Of a stretch of 64,000 bases of DNA, positions 63,714 to 64,000 are shown one piece after another. Both the position numbers and the translations under genes were made by a program. The stretch's first letter is position 1. Each line of letters starts with the position of its first letter. The stretch is from contig OX453274.1 of assembly GCA_949710005.1 (NCBI GenBank), positions 36,309,714-36,373,713 on the forward strand. The letters run 5' to 3'. Below the pieces are notes generated by a model that was not told the DNA's origin, ran no database searches, and saw nothing but the letters and a program-made list of their open reading frames with translations. The DNA comes from Ricordea florida. Its lineage: Eukaryota; Cnidaria; Anthozoa; Corallimorpharia; Ricordeidae.

Positions 63714-64000
63714 TAATTTTTGTCATAAAATTTTACTGGGTTCCAGGCTCTCTGTGTATCGTCGCGTAAAGTAGGGTACCTATGGTGGTCTACACTGCAA
63801 GTTTTCCTTTCGATCAACTTTGTAGGCTACGGTCCCTTTATCGTGTTCTCTCTGCTACAGTATTTCGTCTTTTTTTGATTATTTGATCGGGTTCAGAAAC
63901 TTACATGATTCTCATTTCTTTTTTTTTTTACTTTATTTCCTCTTGTTGAAGCTTTTTTCGGTCTTTGGATATTTTAACTTGATGGACAAATGAGCTCCAA
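63714..64000. other. Upstream region of the minus-strand gene
   Basis: Presumed promoter and 5' UTR; no TATA box or second gene could be identified. Confidence 0.4.

Overview
The window is nuclear DNA of an animal, most likely an anthozoan cnidarian such as a stony coral. The evidence is a spliced UVRAG-like gene with GT..AG introns, dense MITE and hammerhead-bearing repeats, and a Polinton (Maverick/adintovirus-like) element whose small virion proteins resemble those I know from cnidarian Polintons. The species is not identifiable from sequence alone.

Layout. (1) 1-10,940: the 3' part of a UVRAG homologue (+ strand, ten exons recognised, stop at 10,824-10,826). Its introns are full of repeats, including two minisatellites placed just before splice acceptors. 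(2) 11-15.2 kb: MITEs and large palindromes, with one orphan exon candidate. (3) 15,262-47,173: a four-member nest of transposons. A 5'-truncated L1/Tx1-like LINE (15,273-47,162, 11-bp target duplication, poly-A tail) was hit in its ORF2 by a 27.2-kb Polinton (18,762-45,983, about 260-bp inverted termini, 6-bp duplication AAAGGA). The Polinton itself received a spliced piggyBac transposon (about 26.1-29.7 kb) and a very young BEL/Pao LTR retrotransposon (34,139-41,605, two 500-bp LTRs with one difference, 5-bp duplication GCTGT). (4) 47.2-64 kb: host DNA with two tRNA-Leu-like loci, hammerhead-bearing repeats, a spliced gene for a predicted single-pass membrane protein, an isolated first exon, and an intronless mitochondrial FASTK/OPR-like repeat protein on the minus strand.

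The Polinton is the most informative object. It carries protein-primed DNA polymerase B, a DD35E integrase, a candidate double-jelly-roll capsid protein, an FtsK/HerA-type packaging ATPase, several small membrane and coiled-coil virion-type proteins, a jelly-roll/penton-like protein, and two minus-strand genes with giant-virus-like motifs. No adenain-type protease gene is visible. The virion-type genes share a (A/G)TCTAAA box 27-36 nt before their start codons. Two convergent gene ends carry nearly the same hairpin, and the start codons of the two terminal genes lie inside the inverted termini. The element therefore seems to carry its own transcription signals.

A second signal is a set of hammerhead-ribozyme motifs (1.9, 49.2, 50.6 and 55.8 kb). 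One has an intact core; the other three each carry a core lesion. The short palindromic stem III in all of them implies action as dimers.
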